Shown piece after piece: positions 51,255 through 64,000 of a stretch of 64,000 nucleotides of DNA. The notes beneath the pieces are model-generated. The model ran no database searches, had not been told where the DNA came from, and saw only the letters and a program-made list of their open reading frames with translations. This DNA is from Neocallimastix lanati (nom. inval.) (lineage: Eukaryota > Neocallimastigomycota > Neocallimastigomycetes > Neocallimastigales > Neocallimastigaceae). Numbering within the stretch: position 1 is the first letter of the stretch; each line of letters opens with the position of its first letter. The translations under genes were made by a program, and so were the position numbers. Location of the stretch: NCBI GenBank assembly GCA_016946835.1, contig JACVTC010000061.1, positions 541,501 through 605,500 on the forward strand. Direction: 5' to 3'.

Positions 51255-51650
51255 ATTTTTTTTTCAGTAAATTAAGCCATATCTCTTGAATTTATCAAAT
51301 ATGTCATTGATAAATTTATATTTAATAAAATCAGTGATAAGGGATGGCGAACCACTGCGATGTATTGGAAATTCTTTTGAAAGTTTACTATTAAGAATTT
51401 TCTTGAGATTTCGAAGTAAAGTATTGATTAGTAATGAACTGAAGGCCCTTATCACGGATACCAATATTACTTAATTTTGTAAGTTTAGAGTTTGTTTTTA
51501 GTTTGTTTTATCAGTTTCATGAATAATTTCGTTACAATTTAATATTTTTTTTTTTTTTTTTTTTTTTTTACTTGAGAATTACCATAGTTTACTATCAGTC
51601 AAAGATTCAAGGTCATGAATGAAAATTAAAACCATTTTTATATTGTCAGG
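51255..51650 (-). pseudogene. LINE reverse transcriptase fragment, degraded
   Basis: Minus-strand frames resemble the middle of a non-LTR reverse transcriptase. One frame has KLTKLSNIGIRDKGLQFITN followed by TSKSQ (~51480-51400), the helix before the first core motifs. Another has LSKEFPIHR, a damaged version of the GxPLSP loop, then FINDIFDKFKRYGL (~51370-51270). The related piece GGPLSPIIFNLFINDIL at 63.2 kb on the other strand suggests the same LINE group. Frame changes and missing catalytic FADD show it is dead. Confidence 0.65.
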
Positions 51651-52898
51651 ACCAAAATATCTCTCAGACTTCTTCATATAGTTGACATTTCAAAATATTA
51701 TAAAAATAGAATAATATAAATATGAAAAAAAAAAAAAAAAAAATAAATAACTAAATCAATTAAAACTATTAAACTAACTACTAGTAAAAGATGTTCATTT
51801 ATGGTATATAACCAAGTATGTGATTCCCCCTCAAAGAACGAACGAGTTCAATTTTTTTTAAAGTCTTAAAATAAGTACTTCGTTCTACATTATTTATATC
51901 TGTGACAGAGTTGTTTTATATTATGTTTTTTTTTTTTTTTTTAACATAGTTACACTGTAAAATAATAAAATATTGATAAATAGAAATTTAATTAGAATTT
52001 TAATATAATAATCTTATATATATAAATCTCCAAAAAGAAAAAATGTAATACTATTGTTTCAAGTTATAAGAATTTATAATCACAATTAACTAAAATCGAA
52101 ATTTATATACAAATAAATATGAATTATTTATGAAATAAATGGTCGTGTATTCTTTTCCATGATTTCTAATCAAAAAAAGAAAAAAAATAAAATAAAATAA
52201 TAATAAATAAAAAAATAAAGTTTAATGTATGAAATAATTGATACTGAAAAAAAAAAAAAAAAAAAAAATAAAAATAAAAGTTATAAATGTTCAGAAGTGG
52301 AGACTTCCTTTACGTAAAAGCCTATTTTCAATTGTAATAATAAAAGGTGCTTATTTTTTTTATTTTTTTTTTTATAGACAGGGAAGAGAATACACTTCCA
52401 AAACTATATTAAAAAAGGTTCTTATTGATAATAAATCTTTATTTACATGTAATTTATATGTCCTAAAAAAAAAAAAAAAAGCATCACTCATGGAGTGTTG
52501 TTTTTGATCCAACTTCCCTAATAGTTTAGAACTGGTTCTATTGAAATTTCTTATAAAATAAATTTTTTTTTTGTAATTTTCAAATGTTGTCCAACACTAA
52601 ATAGTAATGTAAGCGCTGCATCATTTAACACTTCTCACTTCTTATAAAAACTTCATTCAGGAAATTTAATTTAAATAAGAAACACTTCAGTATATTCAAT
52701 TACTAAAAATTTTAAATTTTACTATTAAACTCATTTTTTTTATTATTTTTTATTTCTTTTTATTATATATTTTTTATTTACTATTTAAAATACATTAAAT
52801 AAAATTTTATTTATAAAACACTAACTATAACAAAAATAATTTAATAAATTTTATTTAAATTACTTCGTTAATTTTCCAACATTAAGAAAATATTACAT
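51651..52898. other. Mostly AT-rich DNA downstream of the polyubiquitin gene
   Basis: A few GC-richer patches (51790-51910, 52285-52330, 52490-52690) carry no convincing open frame. They could be remains of the LINE next to them. The part near 52898 is the 3' flank of the polyubiquitin gene. Confidence 0.5.
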
Positions 52899-57520
<4,622 letters not shown>

Positions 57521-57524
57521 ATGT

Positions 57525-58475
57525 TCTGGGATGTTATGTTTATTATTTTTGGGAGTATTTATCTCCTTTCCTTCAACTTTAATTTATATGGTTTCCTTTT
57601 TCTGGTGATTACAATTTACTATAACTGTTAATATTTAGTACAAATCCTCTATTTACACGAATCCTAGAGCCTATTTATAGCGAAGTGTAGATAAAGCTAT
57701 GTAAGGTGCTATGAGGGCTGAGGAACGGAGTTGATATAAGCCAATAATTACCCTTGTAGTAAGGCCAAATTTTTTATAAATTGTTACTGTTGCTGATGGT
57801 TTCGGCATTGCTTTTTCCAATGGATGAAATGTGACTTTAATATTCATAATTATTGTTTCATTTCTTTTTTGACCTTAATTCTCTTAATAGTGGTTTCATT
57901 TATTTTTTTATTTTTATTTTTATTTTTATTTTTGGTTCCTTTATTAAAAGTTAATCTATTAGAATCAAAAATAAGGTAAAATAGAACAATATTCGAAATT
58001 AGAACTAAAGTTATTACGGAAGCTGATATTAATGTTAATATTGCTTATTCTTTAAATCTCTCTGATTTACTTTATGATGTATACGATTAGAAATTAATAG
58101 AACCAGAAAAATCTTCATGTCGTTGATATTTATGATTTAAGTGGTATTTATAAAGATTCAGAAGACATTTAAGCTACTTTTGAATTTAGTAAAATATGTT
58201 TCCATAATCCAATTCGTCTATAAAAGATATCTGTACTACTACTACGCATGGAAAACAAAAAAGTTAATCGTTCCAGTTGGAAAAATATTAATATGGGTCA
58301 TTGTTGGGCTTCATATTCGAAAAAGATATTGTTAATAAAAAACTATGTGATTTCAATATCTCTAATTAAAGATTTTATCGATGAAGGAGCATATAATTGT
58401 AATTGTTTTAAAATTAAAGAGAAATTAAAAGAATTCTTTATATTACAAGAAAAAAAAGTTAAAAACATTTTATAA
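57525..58475 (+). pseudogene. GC-richer island with broken coding sequence, unidentified
   Basis: The composition changes at ~57525. The 57.5-57.85 kb part has no open frame. From ~57960, plus-strand pieces look coding: ITEADINVNIAYSLNLSDLL in one frame, then DIYDLSGIYKDSEDI, and from ~58248 an open frame with NRSSWKNINMGHCWASYSKK and a helical, Lys-rich end at 58475. Stops and frame changes separate them. I do not recognise the family. A recently broken gene, or the end of a retroelement, would both fit. Confidence 0.4.
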
Positions 58476-59094
58476 ATAATTATTTTGATAATATAATAAT
58501 TTATAACATATGTAACAGTAATTAATATAATAAAATGCTATAAAGAGAATGGAATATTAATATTATAAAATATTATAACTATTTATTATTATTATTATTT
58601 TTTTATATTAAAATATTATAATTATATTTTTTTTATAAATTTTTATTAAATATTATTGTTGTAACGTGAAAAAAAGAAAAGAAAAAGAAAAATAATAATA
58701 AATATAAAGAAATATAAATCATTATGTAAAATTTTTTTTGGTCATTTATATAATTAGTTTTAAAATTATTTTATTATATAATGTAACATTTTCTTTAATA
58801 TAATAATCCATTGTATAAAAATAAAATAATATTCTTCATGATAATCATATGAAGAAAGTACTCACAAAATTTTATTTGTTTGCTGGTTGACTAATTTATT
58901 TGCTATATCTTTTAAAAAGGGTAAAAAAGTAAAATGTAAAATTTATTGATATTATATTATAAATTAAATGAAATTTTGGGTATATGAATAATTATTTCAT
59001 TCCAATAGGGTGTAGAAGAGTGAACAATTAATATTATAATATTAAAGGAATATTTTAAAATATGTTGAATAAATTATTAAAATTTAATATTTTA

Positions 59095-59097
<3 letters not shown>

Positions 59098-59166
<69 letters not shown>

Positions 59167-59192
59167 TATTATTATTATTATTATTATTATTA
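59098..59192. repeat. (TTA)n microsatellite
   Basis: About 30 TTA units with one interruption (ACTA near 59160). Confidence 0.9.
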
Positions 59193-59432
59193 CTTATATA
59201 TAACAATAAAATAATTAATAAGAAATTTATATTTAATTATAACATCCACCCCGTAAAGAATAAAATAATTAATATGTCTATTAATTTAAAGAAACACTTA
59301 ATTATAGTATTATATTAGGACTATCTAAAATATATATAAAAAAAAAAAGAATTGCCATAGTATGTTTTAATTCTGTAATTATTTTTTTAAATTAAAATAA
59401 TTAATAATTTATTTATTAAAATATATAAACAA

Positions 59433-59635
<203 letters not shown>

Positions 59636-60347
59636 AAGAAAAATAATTGTGTTAATCTCTCCCAATTTATTTTCTGCAAGTATCTAGAAGGATCTTCTTC
59701 TTTCTGGTTGTTTTTTATTTGTAGATAAGTAAAAATTTTTTTATATATTACTAAAACTAAATTAAATTTTAATATCGTACTATTAATTTAATTTTATCAT
59801 TGATATATTACAAAATATAATAAAATTATATTGTATAAATAATTTAATAATATATTATAATTTATTTTTAATTAAAAACTTTGGTTTTTTAGAATAATTA
59901 ATTATAAAGAATTATTCTTAAAATCCTAAGTTTTTAATTAAATTTATTTAAATATTATATATTTATTCATTAATTTTTTTGAAATTTGGTCTTTGCCATG
60001 TTTTATGTCTTTTTTAATAAATTAAAGAATTAATAGAAAATAAAATTAAATAAACATAAAAATAACAAATAAAGAAAAATCGGAAGTAATAAATTTTCAT
60101 ATAAAAAGGCTTAAAGTTTTTCTTTAAAAATTTTTTTTTTTTTCATTTTTCTTTATTTATTATTTATTATCATCAAAATAGTTTTTTAAAAATATTTATT
60201 AATATTTTTTTAAAAAAAAATATTTATATCCCAGTTGTCATAGCAATAGATTATTAGAAGTTATTATTACTATTATTTTTATTTTAAATTATTTTTAATT
60301 CGGATAACATTATATATATATATATTTACCTCTAAATAAAATATTAA

Positions 60348-62408
<2,061 letters not shown>

Positions 62409-62606
62409 AAAATAAATGTATAAAATATAAAGAATTTTTTAAACAATTGAAAATCAAAATCAAAAATTTTTTTTATATGTAATTTTATATGTAATTAATT
62501 AATTTTCTATTAATTTTATTAATTTTTATTTAAATAATTCATAAATGTCAAAAAAGAAAAAAAAAAAAAAAAAGAAAAGAAGCATGTACAATAAAAAAAA
62601 GAAAAA

Positions 62607-62657
<51 letters not shown>

Positions 62658-62724
62658 AATAATATAATATATTTAAATTTTTTTTTTTTTTATTCTAGTT
62701 TTTGATAAATTATTACTTATAAGT

Positions 62725-62769
<45 letters not shown>

Positions 62770-63069
62770 TTAGAAGTGATAATATTAAATGTGATGATGA
62801 TTACTTTGATTAATATCAATATTTTAATATATGAATTAATTATATATAATGAATTATTATAATTATTGGAAATTATAAAATTTATATATTTTTTGAAGTT
62901 TTTTAATAATTACAGATATTTTGTTTTTTTTTGTTATATTGTTTTAGTTAAATTTATTTTAATGAAGTATTTAATGAATATTTTGAATTAGATTTTATAA
63001 ATTGATTATTTCATAATTTCAAATTTATTAATATGTGATTTAATATGTAGGCAAAATTGATAATTTCTA
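62409..63069. other. AT-rich spacer
   Basis: 3' flank of the polyubiquitin gene, an AAAT array (~62604-62658) and a T-run (62726-62764). No gene. Confidence 0.7.
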
Positions 63070-63074
63070 TTTAA

Positions 63075-64000
63075 ATGAAAAATACACTAGTAGTTGATAT
63101 AATAATAATACGAAAAAAAACCTTTTTTCCATTAAACAATTTTCCAGTCGAAATGATAAGGCATGGATTTTCACCTCCCGGTGGCCCATTATCTCCAATC
63201 ATATTCAATTTATTCATTAATGATATACTAAATGACTGTGAAAAGTATGGTGTTAATATTGGAAGAAAAAAATATTGTGGTGGACTCTTTGCTGATGATA
63301 TTGTTCTCATTGCTCCGTGCAAAAAAATCAAGAAAAATTATTAAAAAAGGTACATAAATGGGCTAATTTAAATGAAATGACTTTTGGTATTGAAAAATGT
63401 GCAACTATGTTTATGAAACCAATGAACTTCTAATCTCCTCCAAATTATAGTGACCCGACCTTCTATTTAGGAATGAATGCTATTCCAAAAGTTTCTAGTT
63501 ATGTTTATCAAGGTATTCCTTTCTCAGATGATCTCTTATTTAAACACATTATATTTCACATCCATTTTAAAGTTAGAAAATTCCTTCTTTCATTTACACG
63601 TTTCTTTTCAAATAAGCTTATTCCTATTGTACACAAGAAAAAAGTTTTTCAATCCTTTGTTATTAGTAAAGTTATTTATTATTCTCCTCTACTTGGTTCA
63701 AACAAATCTAGAACGGCTAGAATTCAAACATTAATTAATACTGGTTCATTTTGGTGTATCGGTTCCTTCTCTAAAAATGGTAATACAAATTCAAAAAACA
63801 ACGACTATATTAGACATAATTCTACTATGAGTACTTATGCTTTATCTCGAGATCTAAGCATCCCTCCTATTGCTGGTATCTGCGAAAGTCTTACAAATTA
63901 AATCTTTTGCAAAATGGAGTAAATCAAACTGTATTATAAAGATCTTATTAAATCTTATCCCAAAATGCCTTATTATTCCTGGACTAAAGAATCTAGAACT
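63075..64000 (+). pseudogene. LINE reverse transcriptase remnant, continuing past the window
   Basis: Plus-strand frames give the core of a non-LTR reverse transcriptase. The first (63075-63344) has GGPLSPIIFNLFINDIL, then GLFADDIVLIAP with the catalytic FADD. The frame changes near 63325 to a piece with VHKWANLNEMTFGIEKC, broken by a stop at ~63433. It resumes with FYLGMNAIPKVSSYVYQGIP (the thumb-like YxGIP region) and runs to a stop at 63901. A further frame shift leads to IKSFAKWSKSNCIIKDLI up to the edge. At least two shifts and one stop show it is inactive. The 5' part, with the endonuclease, is missing or lies in AT-rich DNA before 63070. A fragment of a related element lies at 51255-51650. 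Confidence 0.8.

Overview
This window looks like nuclear DNA of an anaerobic gut fungus (Neocallimastigomycota). The intergenic DNA is extremely AT-rich, with long A/T runs and simple repeats. Genes are isolated islands of slightly higher GC with short GT-AG introns. A secreted CotH-type protein carries two C-terminal cysteine-rich fungal dockerin (CBM10-like) domains, the attachment module of gut-fungal cellulosomes. The host assignment is inferred from these traits.

Layout: 1-5742 holds two near-identical copies of a secreted protein gene with an acidic tail; the first is cut by the window edge. 8389-11659 (-) is the CotH/double-dockerin gene, rebuilt here from three exons. 11.7-18.1 kb is mostly AT-rich DNA with a LINE 3' fragment and one unidentified GC-richer island. 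18112-20982 (-) and 26830-30969 (+) are two divergent, intronless ankyrin-repeat genes that share a repeated non-canonical module. 32.1-33.4 kb holds two degraded islands. 36402-37517 (+) is a secreted alpha/beta hydrolase with one intron. A 170-bp retroposon with a 14-bp target-site duplication lies near 38.3 kb. A 5'-truncated LINE lies at 41.2-42.2 kb. A broken ABCA-type transporter is joined to a broken Copia-type gag at 43.1-45.5 kb (-). 46818-49539 (-) is an SF1 helicase of the Upf1/Sen1 group with three exons. Two divergent polyubiquitin genes (7 and 9 units) sit at 52899-54500 (-) and 60351-62408 (+), with a LINE reverse transcriptase remnant near 51.3 kb. A second one, larger and running off the right edge, starts at about 63.07 kb.

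The genes do not form an operon or one pathway. The window combines secreted enzymes and scaffolding parts, expanded ankyrin proteins, core ubiquitin genes, and several layers of retroelement debris. The most unusual observations are the tandem module in the ankyrin proteins, the small structured retroposon with clean target-site duplication, and the long A-runs starting within a few bases of three stop codons.
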